Shown piece after piece: positions 24,143 through 33,624 of a stretch of 64,000 nucleotides of DNA. This stretch comes from Verrucomicrobiaceae bacterium. GTDB taxonomy: Bacteria > Verrucomicrobiota > Verrucomicrobiia > Opitutales > Intestinicryptomonadaceae. The stretch is from the NCBI GenBank assembly GCA_015061955.1, contig SUVO01000014.1:1-64000 (forward strand), written 5' to 3'. Both the position numbers and the translations under genes were made by a program. The notes under the pieces were generated by a model. That model ran no database searches. It saw nothing but the letters and a program-made list of their open reading frames with translations, and was not told where the DNA came from. Numbering within the stretch: the stretch's first letter is position 1; every line of letters starts with the position of its first letter.

Positions 24143-26881
24143 ATGAAAACATTTGCATTTTCGATATTAACTTTGTGTTGCTCAATCTTATGCGCATGTA
24201 AAACGCAACAATTAAAACCACATACGCTCACCGTTGGCGAATTTTATGAAAACCCAGTTGGCTACAATCTTGAAGATTTAACGTTTTCGTGGCAATTACC
24301 CGAAGGCTACAACATAAAGCAAAGTGCGTATCAAATTATTGTTGGAACATCACCCGATTTATCAAAAGATATTCTTTGGGACTCTGGTAAAGTAAACTCA
24401 TCGCAATCAGTAAAAATTCCATTTCCACAAGAGGTTAAAGCCCGTCAAAAGCTCTATTGGAAAGTTAAAGTATGGGACAATCATAACAACGAAAGCAAAT
24501 TTTCCGACATCAACTTTTTTGAAGCAGGTATAAATAGCCAAGATTGGACTGCAAACTGGTTGTCATCGCCCGATAATCCAGAGCCTAAAGATACTGAAAT
24601 TCCTTTTATGGGGGATCGTATGAAGTTGAAGTATAGAACAATACCACCTTCATATTTTAGAAAAGAATTTGAGCTTAAAAAAGAAGTAAAAAAAGCACGT
24701 CTTTATTTGACCTGCCGAGGCATTGCAAAATCTCATCTAAATGGCGAGATTATTGGCGATGATTATTGGAGCACAGGTTGGACTGAATACACAATTCGCG
24801 CCCAAGCCAACACTTACGACATCACAAAAAATCTCAAGAAAGGTAAGAATGCCATTGGCATAGAACTTGCAGATGGTTGGTATTGTGGAACTCAAGCGTG
24901 GTGTTATATTGTTCGTGCTAAAAATCCTCCATTGGAACGTTTTAAACCCGATGTTATGTTGCAAATTGAAGTTGAATACATCGACGGCACAAAAGAGACA
25001 ATCGCAACAGATTCTTCTTGGAAATTTTCATACGGAGCAAGACTTTCAGCCGATATCTACGATGGCGAAATTTACGATTCTCGCAAAGAATTTGCTGGTT
25101 GGACATCTCCAAACTTCAACGATGTATCTTGGCAAACTCCACAACTTGAAAAATACAACAACAAAACGCCATTCATTGAACCACGTCGTTGCGAGCCTAT
25201 CAAATGTACAAAAGTTCTTGAAGCTGTCAAAATAACAAAAACAGGTAATGGTACATTCTTATTAGACTTTGGTCAAAACTTTGCAGGAATTCCACAATTA
25301 GATATGCCAGTTCTACCAACAGGAACTGAAGTAAAAATAGAGTGTGCCGAAATACTCGTTGACGGAAAATTCTACAAAGAAAACTACTCAACTGCAAAAT
25401 CGACAGACATCTACATTTCGAATGGTAATCCATTCAAATGGAAGCCAATGTTTACATATCATGGGTTCCGTTATCTGCAAGTTAGTGGTCTGCCAAACAA
25501 CTTCAATCTTACAAAAGAAAATGTAAAAGGCTTGGTCTTGCGAACAGCCTCAAGAATGGCAGGCTCGTTTGAATGCTCCGACCCTCTCGTAAATAAACTT
25601 CAAAGTAATATTCAGTGGGGACAACGTAGCAACTTCTTCTCTACTCCAACTGACTGCCCACAACGTGCAGAACGTATGGGTTTTACTGGCGATGCTCAAG
25701 TATTTATGCCAACAGCCCTCTTCAATATGAATTTAAATGCCTTCTTTATGAAGTGGATGACAGACCTAAACGATGCACAAAGCAAAGATGGGGTTTATCC
25801 ATATTACGCGCCAAACTTGCCAAAATATACTATACAGTGTGCAGGATGGTCAGACTGTGGGGTTATTTGCCCATGGGAAAACTACCTATTTTATGGCGAC
25901 ACCAAAATACTACGTCGCAATTATGAAGGAATGAAAAAGTGGATTATGTTCCAAAAGAAAAAATCTACAAAACTAATCGGCAAAAATACAGGAATTGGCG
26001 ATTGGCTTCAACCAACACCAAGACCAAAGAAAAGAAAACATGGTAAACGTTTTGCTCCCGATGCTCCAAACGATTTAATCTCGACAGCGTACTTTATTCG
26101 TACATCTGCAATTATGGCAAAAGTTGCTAAAATATTGGGTAAACAAGCCGATGCAGATGAATTTACCAAACTAACAACCGATATCAAAAAAGCTTATCAA
26201 AAGCAATTTGTAAAGTCCGATGGTACTGTGCTTTCGGATTGTCAAACAGCTTATTTGATGACGCTTTCAAATAATGTTATATCCGACAAGCAATTAGAAA
26301 AGCTTTGCTTTGAAAAATTCCTAAAATGTTTGGAACGTGATAACTGGTACTTAAATACAGGCTTCTTGGGAACTCCGTTGCTCAATCCGACCTTGGCAAA
26401 ATTTGGTCGCAACGATATAGCATTCAAGTTGTTGATGAATAAAAAATCGCCATCGTGGTTGTTTGCAGTAGCTCAAGGTGGAACTACAATTTGGGAAACT
26501 TGGGCTGGTGAAAGCGATATGTCGTTCAACCACTATGCGTATGGAGCAATCGGTGAATGGCTCTACAAAGATGTTGCAGGCCTTTGGTACGATGAAAAAA
26601 ATGTCGGTTTTAAAAATATAATCTTTGCCCCAAAATTTAAGGGTATTGATTTTAAATACGCCAACGCAACTTACCAAACTCCATACGGACTTGCCGAAAG
26701 TAAGTGGCACAAAGACGGAACGAAAATTGTCTGGCATATAAAAATTCCGTCAAACTCGACAGGCTCAATTTGTCTGCCAAATAATGAATTGCAAAATGCA
26801 ACTATAAATGGCAACCTTGCAAAAGATGTTGATGTAAAGAATATCCCAAGTGGCAACTACAAAATTGTATTAGAACTTTAA
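24143..26881 (+). CDS. GH78 alpha-L-rhamnosidase lipoprotein
   Basis: A 912-residue exo-enzyme removing terminal L-rhamnose from plant or microbial glycans. The N-terminus ends in LCAC, a lipobox with Cys19 as the lipidated residue, so it should be membrane-anchored. Fibronectin-like and beta-sandwich domains cover roughly residues 25-330 (VGYNLEDLTFSWQLPEGYN; WSTGWTEYTIRAQ). The (alpha/alpha)6 catalytic barrel follows, with MGFTGDAQVFMPTALFNM, GDWLQP and GGTTIWETWAGESDMSFNHYAYGAIGEW; the acidic residues in these motifs are the family's general acid and base. The next gene starts 10 bases after its stop. Confidence 0.92.
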   Translation: MKTFAFSILTLCCSILCACKTQQLKPHTLTVGEFYENPVGYNLEDLTFSWQLPEGYNIKQSAYQIIVGTSPDLSKDILWDSGKVNSSQSVKIPFPQEVKARQKLYWKVKVWDNHNNESKFSDINFFEAGINSQDWTANWLSSPDNPEPKDTEIPFMGDRMKLKYRTIPPSYFRKEFELKKEVKKARLYLTCRGIAKSHLNGEIIGDDYWSTGWTEYTIRAQANTYDITKNLKKGKNAIGIELADGWYCGTQAWCYIVRAKNPPLERFKPDVMLQIEVEYIDGTKETIATDSSWKFSYGARLSADIYDGEIYDSRKEFAGWTSPNFNDVSWQTPQLEKYNNKTPFIEPRRCEPIKCTKVLEAVKITKTGNGTFLLDFGQNFAGIPQLDMPVLPTGTEVKIECAEILVDGKFYKENYSTAKSTDIYISNGNPFKWKPMFTYHGFRYLQVSGLPNNFNLTKENVKGLVLRTASRMAGSFECSDPLVNKLQSNIQWGQRSNFFSTPTDCPQRAERMGFTGDAQVFMPTALFNMNLNAFFMKWMTDLNDAQSKDGVYPYYAPNLPKYTIQCAGWSDCGVICPWENYLFYGDTKILRRNYEGMKKWIMFQKKKSTKLIGKNTGIGDWLQPTPRPKKRKHGKRFAPDAPNDLISTAYFIRTSAIMAKVAKILGKQADADEFTKLTTDIKKAYQKQFVKSDGTVLSDCQTAYLMTLSNNVISDKQLEKLCFEKFLKCLERDNWYLNTGFLGTPLLNPTLAKFGRNDIAFKLLMNKKSPSWLFAVAQGGTTIWETWAGESDMSFNHYAYGAIGEWLYKDVAGLWYDEKNVGFKNIIFAPKFKGIDFKYANATYQTPYGLAESKWHKDGTKIVWHIKIPSNSTGSICLPNNELQNATINGNLAKDVDVKNIPSGNYKIVLEL

Positions 26882-26890
26882 TCAAAAAAA

Positions 26891-29800
26891 ATGAAAAGAC
26901 GCCAATTTATAAGAGGCTGTATATTGGCATTCAGTGGATTGATGCTGAGCAGAAATTTCACATACGCCGATGTAAAAAAAGAAACATCGAGATTATTTTC
27001 TATCGATGCAGAACGTGGATATGATGTCGTTATAAACTCGACAGGTCTTGCGGGAGCATTTGCAGCGCTTTCAGCATCTCAAAAGGGATTGCGTGTATTG
27101 CTTGTTGATCGTCGCACATGTACTGGCTGGGATATGGTTGAAAATTTCAATCTTTCTCTCGATAAAAATGGTTTTGAGAATTGGAGAGAAGACATGAAAA
27201 AAATCTTCTTCCCCGAAGATGAAAAACTCGATATTAACAATAAAAATCTCACAGGGGAATACAATTCTGAACTCGGTAATAAGGTCGTATTTTTGGGTGG
27301 TAGCATAAATAAAAGTCTGATGCGCTCGCTTGTGATGAACGGAGTTGACATTCTTTTTATGGCTGATGTTTTCGGAGTATTTAAAGATGATAACAACGCT
27401 GTATCGGGTGTTGCAATTTCTACAAAACAAGGTGCTATTGCCGTTAAATGTTCGTCATTTGTCGATTGTGGAAATGCAAATATTTTTACACGCAACATTA
27501 CTAAATCAAGGTTTGAAATCGTAAAATCAACTTTTACATTGCGATGCTGGAAGGCAAAAAAATGCCCTGAAAATTTTGTAATAAATTTAAATTCAAAAAA
27601 AATAAATGCAAAGTTTGCTTTCGCAAAACCAAGAGAAGATTGTGCATACTTGACTTTTGAAGTACCTTGTAAATCGTCGGATTTTTCTGTGGTTGAAAGA
27701 TGTGCTCGTTTGTGTGCCAACGAAATTTTGGAGAATAAAAAATCATTGCCAAAAGGGTTGCACAATATCTTGAACATATCGTTTGCACGCGAGTGTTCGC
27801 ATTTTGTAAATGGGGAACTAAAAAATGTTAATATAAAGAACTATTTTATTTTTGAAAATTCTGCAGAGATAAACTCGTGTGATGATGTTTTCAAATTGTA
27901 CACAAAAAGCGTGGAATTTGGAAAATCGTTGAAGGCGAGTACGGCAAAGAAATCAGTTAAATTTGTGTCGGTCAATGGTGATATTCTCGCACAAAATTTT
28001 GATGAAAGAATAGTTGAAGATGGCTTTACCACGCCTTTTTATAAGTTTGATTTATCTACTGTAAAGGCTGAAAAAATCTCGTGCGATGTTTTAGTAGCTG
28101 GTGTAGGTTCAGCTGGCGTGTACGCATTAAAATCTGCAACAGAACGTGGAACAAACGCAATAGGGATAGAGTGCTTCCACGACTATGGTGGAACAAAAGT
28201 CAATGGAGGCGTAGTCGGATACTATTGGAATATCAAGACTCATCCACTCTTGAGAGAATCCATAGCACAATCGAAAAAAACAAAAAAAATAGGCGTATCG
28301 GGAGGTACAATTTTTTCTGTAATAAATTCAAAATTGCTCAAAAATGCTAAAGTAATAACTGGTGCAATATTGTGTGGTGCATTGGTGGAAAATAGCAGAC
28401 TTATCGGTGCATATTTCACAAAAGATTCAAAGTTGTATTTTGTGGAGTCCAAGGTATCTATTGATTGTACTGGCGATGCCGACCTTTCTGCATTTGCAGG
28501 TGTACCATTTGCACAAGGCGAAAAGCGTTCGGGAATTGCAATAAATTTCAGCAAGTGGCAAATACAATCTATGTCGGCACAAACACCTGACCGCCAATTA
28601 ACATCAAAAGACTTGGGAATAGTCGATATAACGAAAATTACAGACTTTCAACGTGCGATGGTTTTAGCACATTATCAATCGTCGTATTTCGACTCTTATC
28701 CACAGTTGACACCACGCGACACACGTCGCCCACTCGGGCTGAAAACGCTGGAATTGGCTGAAGCTCTTGAAGGTAAGCCTTCTGCCGATATTATTGCACA
28801 AGCCTCAAGCGATTATGATCCACATAGCGTACCGATGAGTAAATTTGCACGCACTGCAATGATACCCCCACACTTTCCACACTACTATGCAGTAAACATT
28901 CCGTTTGGTTGTGTAGTGCCAAAAAATTTAAACGGACTTCTCTTTGGAGGACGCGCTATTTCTGTTTCGCACGATGTATTGCAATTTACGAGAATGTCAG
29001 GCGATGTAGCAACTTTGGGCGAAGTCGAAGGTAGAATTGCATCGGATTTTGTGAAATACGGTGGAAATCTTGCTGATTTCGACATCTCAAAAATTGTAAA
29101 TGAATCGACAAAGTTAGGTTATTATACCGACGATTATTTGAAACGAACAAACCTTTCTACAACTGAAATTGTCGAGCGACTCGCACGCGGTGATTCTGGT
29201 ATTCTTCTTTGGGCATGTCTAAAATCAAAAGATGAAATTTTGCCAAGGCTCAAAGAGTCTTTTTCAAAAATTCGCAATCTGCAAACGGCATACGCACTCT
29301 CATGGTTTGGTGATAATTCGGGCGAAAAAGTAATTCTTAACGAAATAAAAAAGAATTTAGCACAAGAGGAGAAAGAGCCTCAATCGGAAAATTATCTTGA
29401 ATTGTATTGGCGTGGAAATTTGAAATCGCCATACTGGAATATCAATAGAGCTGTGGCATTTTTGGCAATGTCGGGGTCGGAAAAATCTGATAAGGTTATT
29501 GCTGAAATTTTGGAGAACACAACATCGGGTGGGCAAATGGTTCGTTCAAAAGACAACATTTATTACGCAAATAGAATCGACTTGGTGCTTTTGCCAAATC
29601 ACAACCGAATTGTGAATTTATGCTTTTATGCAGAACGCAGGCCATCGATAAAATTTGCAAAGAGCTTTGGGAAATTGCTCACCGATTCAAATATAACAGG
29701 TAGTTCAACGCGCAAATATTCAGAAGGTCGTTTTAATATGAATACAGGTCTTTTGGAAATGCTTATTGCAAGTGCGTCGGCTCGATGTGGATTGCAAAAA

Positions 29801-29980
29801 GGTGCAAAAGTTTTAGTTCATTATTTGGGCGATTACCAAGCTAACTTCAGAGCATTCGCACATCAAGAATTATGTGATATATACAAAAAAGATTTTTCGT
29901 TTGATACTTCAAAGTGGTTGAGTATAGCAAAAGAAAAATTGGGTGTAATAGCAAATCCACTATCGGAAAAATTCCGATAG
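26891..29980 (+). CDS. Tat-exported double FAD-dependent oxidoreductase
   Basis: 1029 residues. The twin-arginine start MKRRQFIRGCILAFSG predicts export. There are two Rossmann entries. Residues about 43-70 (YDVVINSTGLAGAFAALSA) have lost the first glycine of GxGxxG. Residues about 397-425 (CDVLVAGVGSAGVYALKSATERG) are intact and lead into VVGYYW and DCTGDADLSAFAGVPF. The second half matches the FAD_oxidored family found with polysaccharide genes in PVC bacteria and Bacteroidetes. The last 300 residues are helical repeats of HEAT type (EILPRLKESFSKIRNLQTAYALSWFG). It lies 10 bases after the rhamnosidase gene, so both may act on the same glycan. Confidence 0.82.
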   Translation: MKRRQFIRGCILAFSGLMLSRNFTYADVKKETSRLFSIDAERGYDVVINSTGLAGAFAALSASQKGLRVLLVDRRTCTGWDMVENFNLSLDKNGFENWREDMKKIFFPEDEKLDINNKNLTGEYNSELGNKVVFLGGSINKSLMRSLVMNGVDILFMADVFGVFKDDNNAVSGVAISTKQGAIAVKCSSFVDCGNANIFTRNITKSRFEIVKSTFTLRCWKAKKCPENFVINLNSKKINAKFAFAKPREDCAYLTFEVPCKSSDFSVVERCARLCANEILENKKSLPKGLHNILNISFARECSHFVNGELKNVNIKNYFIFENSAEINSCDDVFKLYTKSVEFGKSLKASTAKKSVKFVSVNGDILAQNFDERIVEDGFTTPFYKFDLSTVKAEKISCDVLVAGVGSAGVYALKSATERGTNAIGIECFHDYGGTKVNGGVVGYYWNIKTHPLLRESIAQSKKTKKIGVSGGTIFSVINSKLLKNAKVITGAILCGALVENSRLIGAYFTKDSKLYFVESKVSIDCTGDADLSAFAGVPFAQGEKRSGIAINFSKWQIQSMSAQTPDRQLTSKDLGIVDITKITDFQRAMVLAHYQSSYFDSYPQLTPRDTRRPLGLKTLELAEALEGKPSADIIAQASSDYDPHSVPMSKFARTAMIPPHFPHYYAVNIPFGCVVPKNLNGLLFGGRAISVSHDVLQFTRMSGDVATLGEVEGRIASDFVKYGGNLADFDISKIVNESTKLGYYTDDYLKRTNLSTTEIVERLARGDSGILLWACLKSKDEILPRLKESFSKIRNLQTAYALSWFGDNSGEKVILNEIKKNLAQEEKEPQSENYLELYWRGNLKSPYWNINRAVAFLAMSGSEKSDKVIAEILENTTSGGQMVRSKDNIYYANRIDLVLLPNHNRIVNLCFYAERRPSIKFAKSFGKLLTDSNITGSSTRKYSEGRFNMNTGLLEMLIASASARCGLQKGAKVLVHYLGDYQANFRAFAHQELCDIYKKDFSFDTSKWLSIAKEKLGVIANPLSEKFR

Positions 29981-29988
29981 TAGATTTT
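29959..29988 (+). terminator. Hairpin overlapping the stop of the FAD oxidoreductase
   Basis: ACTATCGGAA and TTCCGATAGT pair around AAA, with the stop codon inside the right arm, followed by AGATTTT. It is a modest terminator between convergent genes. Confidence 0.6.
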
Positions 29989-30012
29989 GACAATAAATTT
30001 TAGCCAATTCAT

Positions 30013-31551
30013 TTATTTATACAAAGATGGCTCAATATTTAGTTTTTTCATCTTATACAAAATTATCCGAGGTGTTGTTTTCAGATATTTCGCAGTTGCG
30101 GCAGCGTTGCCATTGTTGTTTTTCAATGCGTTTATTATAATTTCACGCTCAAAATTACCAACTAATGTTTCATAATCGGTAATTTCACTTTCGTCAAACT
30201 CTGGTGATGCTGTCGATTTTACTGTTTCCTCGGTTTGCAAAGACGGTGGCAAATTATAACTGCTAATAACATTATCCGATGTATTCAACAAAGCGTACTC
30301 AATACAATTTTCAAGCTCACGGACATTTCCAGGCCAGTAGTAAGAAGACAACATATTGATTGCTGCTGTAGAAATACGCACAATTTCTTTGCCATGTACT
30401 GTATTATATTTTTGCAAGAAGTGTTCAGCTAATGCAGTAATATCACTTTTGCGATTTCTCAACGCAGGTAAATAAATTGGAAATACATTTAAGCGATAAT
30501 ACAAGTCTTCGCGAAATGTTCCAGCACGCATTTTTTCTTCTAAATTCCTACTGGTTGCAGCAATTATACGAACATCAACTTTTCGTTCCTTATTACTGCC
30601 AATTCTATAAAAGGTATGTTCTTGAATGAAACGAAGCAATTTCATCTGCATCAAGATAGACAAATCGCCTATCTCATCGAGAAACAATGTTCCACCATTG
30701 GCAACTTCTACCAAGCCAATTTTTTGACTTATTGCACCAGTAAAAGAACCTTTTTCATGACCAAATAACTCACTCTCAATTAAACCTTCTGGCAGAGCTG
30801 CACAATTTATAGATACAAATGGTTTTTCTTTACGCAAGGAATTTTTCTGAATTGCTCGTGCAACAAGTTCTTTCCCCGTGCCTGATTCTCCCCTAATAAG
30901 AACAGTAGCATTAGATGTAGCAACTTTGAAAATCATAGAATATACGTTTTTCATATTACTACAATTACCTATAATTTCATCGGGACGAAATTTATTATCT
31001 AACTCTAACTGCAATCTGCGATTCTCTGAAATGAGTTTTTCTCGTTCTTCTACTTGAATAGAGGCTGCATATATAGCTTCAGCCATGATGTTCGCTATAA
31101 CTTCAAGCAAATGCAACGACGCATCAAGATCGGTTTTTTCATCATTAATACAATCGATACTTATAGTACCAATGACATCGTCCATGTATACGACGGGCAC
31201 ACAAATAAACGCAATATTTTGTTCTGCACCACGAGCTCCCGTTTTATTCAAAAATTCTTTTTCCTTAGATAAATCGGGTATAACTCGAGCAACGCCTTCA
31301 AGAGCTACCTTGCCAGTTATTCCCTCCCCTATTTTGTACATGCCTCGTTCCGACTGGCTTTTACTTAAGCCCTCAGAAGCTTTTATCATTAAGTTTTTTC
31401 CTTCGCGTAAAGTTATTGTACCACGCAAAAAACCCATCTCAGAATGCAAAATATCAAGAGTTTCAGAAATCATTTTCGCCACAGATACTCTGCGTGCTAC
31501 CAAATGACTTATTTTCTTCAATACAGATATATTCAATTTTAGTTTATCCAT
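30013..31551 (-). CDS. Sigma-54-dependent transcriptional activator with GAF domain (NifA-like layout)
   Basis: A 512-residue enhancer-binding protein. Residues about 20-165 are a GAF sensor domain ([41 protein letters not shown]). The AAA+ domain has Walker A GESGTGKE at 221-228, GSFTGA at 268-273 (one change from the canonical GAFTGA loop that contacts sigma-54) and Walker [10 protein letters not shown] near 288-296. The end is a Fis-type helix-turn-helix ([31 protein letters not shown]). The order GAF-AAA-HTH is that of NifA and NorR, but nothing nearby concerns nitrogen fixation or nitric oxide. Divergently from it lies a sigma-54 promoter with paired palindromic sites, its obvious target. 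Confidence 0.92.
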   Translation of the reverse strand: MDKLKLNISVLKKISHLVARRVSVAKMISETLDILHSEMGFLRGTITLREGKNLMIKASEGLSKSQSERGMYKIGEGITGKVALEGVARVIPDLSKEKEFLNKTGARGAEQNIAFICVPVVYMDDVIGTISIDCINDEKTDLDASLHLLEVIANIMAEAIYAASIQVEEREKLISENRRLQLELDNKFRPDEIIGNCSNMKNVYSMIFKVATSNATVLIRGESGTGKELVARAIQKNSLRKEKPFVSINCAALPEGLIESELFGHEKGSFTGAISQKIGLVEVANGGTLFLDEIGDLSILMQMKLLRFIQEHTFYRIGSNKERKVDVRIIAATSRNLEEKMRAGTFREDLYYRLNVFPIYLPALRNRKSDITALAEHFLQKYNTVHGKEIVRISTAAINMLSSYYWPGNVRELENCIEYALLNTSDNVISSYNLPPSLQTEETVKSTASPEFDESEITDYETLVGNFEREIIINALKNNNGNAAATAKYLKTTPRIILYKMKKLNIEPSLYK

Positions 31552-31631
31552 GCCACTTATAATATAATATTAAAGATTTTTCTAAGTCAAGAAAAACTAA
31601 TTTTTATAATCATTTGAAAACTTTAGAAAAA

Positions 31632-31678
31632 CTACAAAATTGTAGCAATTACCATAAAAACAAACTACAAATTTGTAG
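31632..31678. promoter_or_regulatory. Two palindromic upstream activator sites
   Basis: CTACAAAATTGTAG at 31632-31645 and CTACAAATTTGTAG at 31665-31678 are palindromes differing only at the centre. Their centres are 33 bp apart, about three turns, so they face the same side of the helix. The nearer site ends about 128 bp before the sigma-54 promoter at 31806, the normal range for enhancers of this class. They lie 80-130 bp ahead of the activator gene and may also autoregulate it. Confidence 0.8.
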
Positions 31679-31713
31679 CACAACAAAAACAAAACAATGA
31701 CGCCAAAATTGCA

Positions 31714-31727
31714 TGAACGCTCGTTCA
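31714..31727. promoter_or_regulatory. Third palindrome in the activator-promoter gap
   Basis: TGAACGCTCGTTCA is a perfect 14-bp palindrome of a different sequence from the two enhancer sites. It is directly followed by CTACAAAT, which matches a half-site of those. It could bind a second regulator or DNA-bending protein between enhancer and promoter. Confidence 0.45.
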
Positions 31728-31805
31728 CTACAAATCACACATACAACTTATTTGTTATCAAATAGTTAAAAACAAGAAAAAACAAGCTAAAATTTCATAA
31801 AAAAC

Positions 31806-31821
31806 TGGCATAAAACTTGCT
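31806..31821 (+). promoter_or_regulatory. Sigma-54 (-24/-12) promoter
   Basis: TGGCATAAAACTTGCT fits the consensus TGGCAC-N5-TTGCA/T with one mismatch. The invariant GG and GC dinucleotides are present and exactly 10 bases apart. Transcription would start near 31832, just ahead of the small open frame at 31848. It faces away from the sigma-54 activator gene. Confidence 0.85.
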
Positions 31822-31847
31822 AAGTATTAGTCGAACTATTTACAACA

Positions 31848-32033
31848 ATGAATCAATATTCTGAACAAACAACATTTTTTATATCACAAAAGCCACAACG
31901 CAAATACAAATTTAACATTCATAAAAGGGTAAAAACACCATATTTTGCTCTAAAAAACATTTTTACACCTAATTGGTATGCCAACAACCAACACTTAGTA
32001 AAAAAACAATATTACTCAAAGGCATACAATTAA
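31848..32033 (+). CDS. Small basic protein or small RNA under sigma-54 control
   Basis: A 61-codon frame (MNQYSEQTTFFISQKPQRKY at the start, KKQYYSKAYN at the end), rich in Lys, Tyr, Asn and Gln, with no signal peptide or known motif. The predicted transcript runs from about 31832 to the terminator at 32095, roughly 265 nt, and holds only this frame. No ribosome site precedes the ATG, so the product could be a regulatory RNA instead. Its promoter and the paired enhancers make it the main predicted target of the activator encoded next to it. Function unknown. Confidence 0.5.
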   Translation: MNQYSEQTTFFISQKPQRKYKFNIHKRVKTPYFALKNIFTPNWYANNQHLVKKQYYSKAYN

Positions 32034-32063
32034 GAATTTCGTATACATAAACTCTAATCATTC

Positions 32064-32095
32064 AGACCTACTCAAACGAGCAGGTCTTTTTTTTG
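32064..32095 (+). terminator. Intrinsic terminator of the sigma-54 transcript
   Basis: AGACCTACTC (32064-32073) pairs with GAGCAGGTCT (32078-32087), one A-C mismatch, loop AAAC, then eight T. Confidence 0.85.
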
Positions 32096-32111
32096 AAAAA
32101 AAAAAATGAAA

Positions 32112-32137
32112 ATCGGCATTGGTTACCCAATGCCGAT
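32112..32137 (-). terminator. Perfect hairpin just beyond the sigma-54 transcript
   Basis: ATCGGCATTGG (32112-32122) and CCAATGCCGAT (32127-32137) form an 11-bp perfect stem with loop TTAC. A T-rich run follows it only when read on the minus strand, so it would stop antisense transcription entering the small gene. No minus-strand gene is visible upstream of it before 33625. Confidence 0.45.
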
Positions 32138-32381
32138 GCCCTTATCAATAATAACCTATATATGATTAACTAACTAAACTAAACTTTTTTCGAAAATCTT
32201 TTAGTAAACCTAAAATTTTCTCTGATTTATTTAAAAATCTATTATCAACATTTCAAAAAATCCAACTTTTGTCAACATAAAAATAAAAAAATCCCACAAA
32301 AAACCAACAAATATTTTCTTTATAGCGTCTAAAAGTAAAAAAGCTTGCATAGGATACCCCAAAAATTAAACTAAAAATCCT
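32138..32381. other. AT-rich gap before the sialidase-family gene
   Basis: No credible gene is seen. The stretch is poly-A/T-rich leader sequence. No clear sigma-70 promoter and no copy of the GntR-type palindrome found before nanA could be seen, so the expected promoter for the gene at 32382 is not assigned. Confidence 0.5.
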
Positions 32382-33575
32382 ATGAAAAAAATATTGTCTA
32401 TATTATTAATGTCGATTGTATGTGTTGCATACGCAAAACCTGCGCTCAAAAATGCACCAAGTAATCAGGGAGAAAACAAAATTGGTAAAATTGAAACCAT
32501 CTGTAAGCAAGAAGGTAAATATTTAGGTTGGCCTACAGTTTTGTGTAGAAAAAGTGGCGAACTAATAGCTGTATTTTCAGGCGATAGAGTCGCACACATC
32601 TGTCCATACGGAAAAGTCCAAGCAATACGCAGTTTCGATAATGGAAAAACATGGTCTGCCCCAGAAACATTTATAACATCACCCCTCGATGATAGAGATG
32701 CTGGCATAATAGAGCTTGAAAATGGTCATTTAGTGTTGTTCTGGTTCAATTCAATTGCATATCAAAATGAAAGAATTTTGAAAAATTATCCAGAGTACAA
32801 AAAGAGTATGCTTGAAGAATCAACAAAAGCTCAACGCGATAAATTCATTGGCAGTTATTCTGCAGTATCGGCTACCGATGGCAAAAAGTGGGGCTTTCCA
32901 GTACGAACATATGGTGTTGCACCACATGGTGGTATCCAGCTGAAGAATGGCAACTTGCTCTTTGTTGGTAAAGGTGGACGTGGCAACGATAAACTTTCAA
33001 GAAGCGAACCAATCAAAGTAAATTTGTCAACTGATGGTGCTAAAAGCTGGAAAATTATTGCAGGTATAAACATTCCAGAAGGCGACAAAATAACAGATTA
33101 TTGGGAACCACACGTTGTAGAAGCAGAAAATGGCGACTTAATTGTTCAGTTGCGTTGCCACAAAGATAGTTTCATTCGCCAAAGTGTAAGTAAAGACGGT
33201 GGCAAAACTTGGACTGTTGCCGAAAAAATAAATGTAGTTGGTTTTCCAAGCCACTTGAAAAGATTAAAAGACAATCGCATTTTGATGACATATGCACGTC
33301 GCCAAGTAAATCCTAAAAAGGCAAAATACGAACCAGAACATCTCATTATGGGACAGTATGCCCGTTTCAGCTCAGATAATGGTAAAACATGGGGCAATGA
33401 AATTATGCTCTGCCATAGTTTCACTGGTGATATGGGTTATCCATCGTCGGCAGAACTTCCAGACGGTGACATTTACACAATCTTTTATCATAACGTAGAT
33501 ACTACCCCAGATAATCACAAACAAAAGGTTACTGCAATTTTCGGTGTAAGATGGACTCCTGAAAAGAAAAAATAA
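32382..33575 (+). CDS. Secreted sialidase-family (BNR/Asp-box) protein
   Basis: 397 residues with a Sec signal peptide (MKKILSILLMSIVCVAYA). At least four Asp-box turns are visible: SFDNGKTWS, STDGAKSWK, SKDGGKTWT and SSDNGKTWG, spaced as blades of a six-bladed propeller. Acidic segments such as DDRDAGIIELENG and the Arg-containing VQLRCHKD fit the active-site face of exo-alpha-sialidase-like proteins. The family also includes non-sialidase members, so release of sialic acid is inferred partly from the nan cluster 20 kb away. The gene is monocistronic, with a terminator directly after it. Confidence 0.8.
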   Translation: MKKILSILLMSIVCVAYAKPALKNAPSNQGENKIGKIETICKQEGKYLGWPTVLCRKSGELIAVFSGDRVAHICPYGKVQAIRSFDNGKTWSAPETFITSPLDDRDAGIIELENGHLVLFWFNSIAYQNERILKNYPEYKKSMLEESTKAQRDKFIGSYSAVSATDGKKWGFPVRTYGVAPHGGIQLKNGNLLFVGKGGRGNDKLSRSEPIKVNLSTDGAKSWKIIAGINIPEGDKITDYWEPHVVEAENGDLIVQLRCHKDSFIRQSVSKDGGKTWTVAEKINVVGFPSHLKRLKDNRILMTYARRQVNPKKAKYEPEHLIMGQYARFSSDNGKTWGNEIMLCHSFTGDMGYPSSAELPDGDIYTIFYHNVDTTPDNHKQKVTAIFGVRWTPEKKK

Positions 33576-33593
33576 ATCTTACAAAATCATACA

Positions 33594-33623
33594 AAAAAAG
33601 CTCTCCAAACGGAGAGCTTTTTT
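33594..33623. terminator. Bidirectional terminator between sialidase and permease genes
   Basis: AAAAAGCTCTCC, loop AAAC, GGAGAGCTTTTT: a 12-bp stem with A and T tracts on either side. It lies one base before the stop of the convergent permease gene. Confidence 0.9.
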
Positions 33624-33624
33624 A

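Noticed and set aside
27079-27777. 232-codon frame on the minus strand
   Set aside because: It lies wholly antisense to the FAD oxidoreductase gene, with a composition that mirrors that gene and no motif or ribosome site.
30013-31551. Reading the NifA-like regulator as evidence for nitrogen fixation
   Set aside because: No nif gene is nearby, the enhancer palindromes are not the TGT-N10-ACA type, and the GAF-AAA-Fis layout is shared by many other activators.
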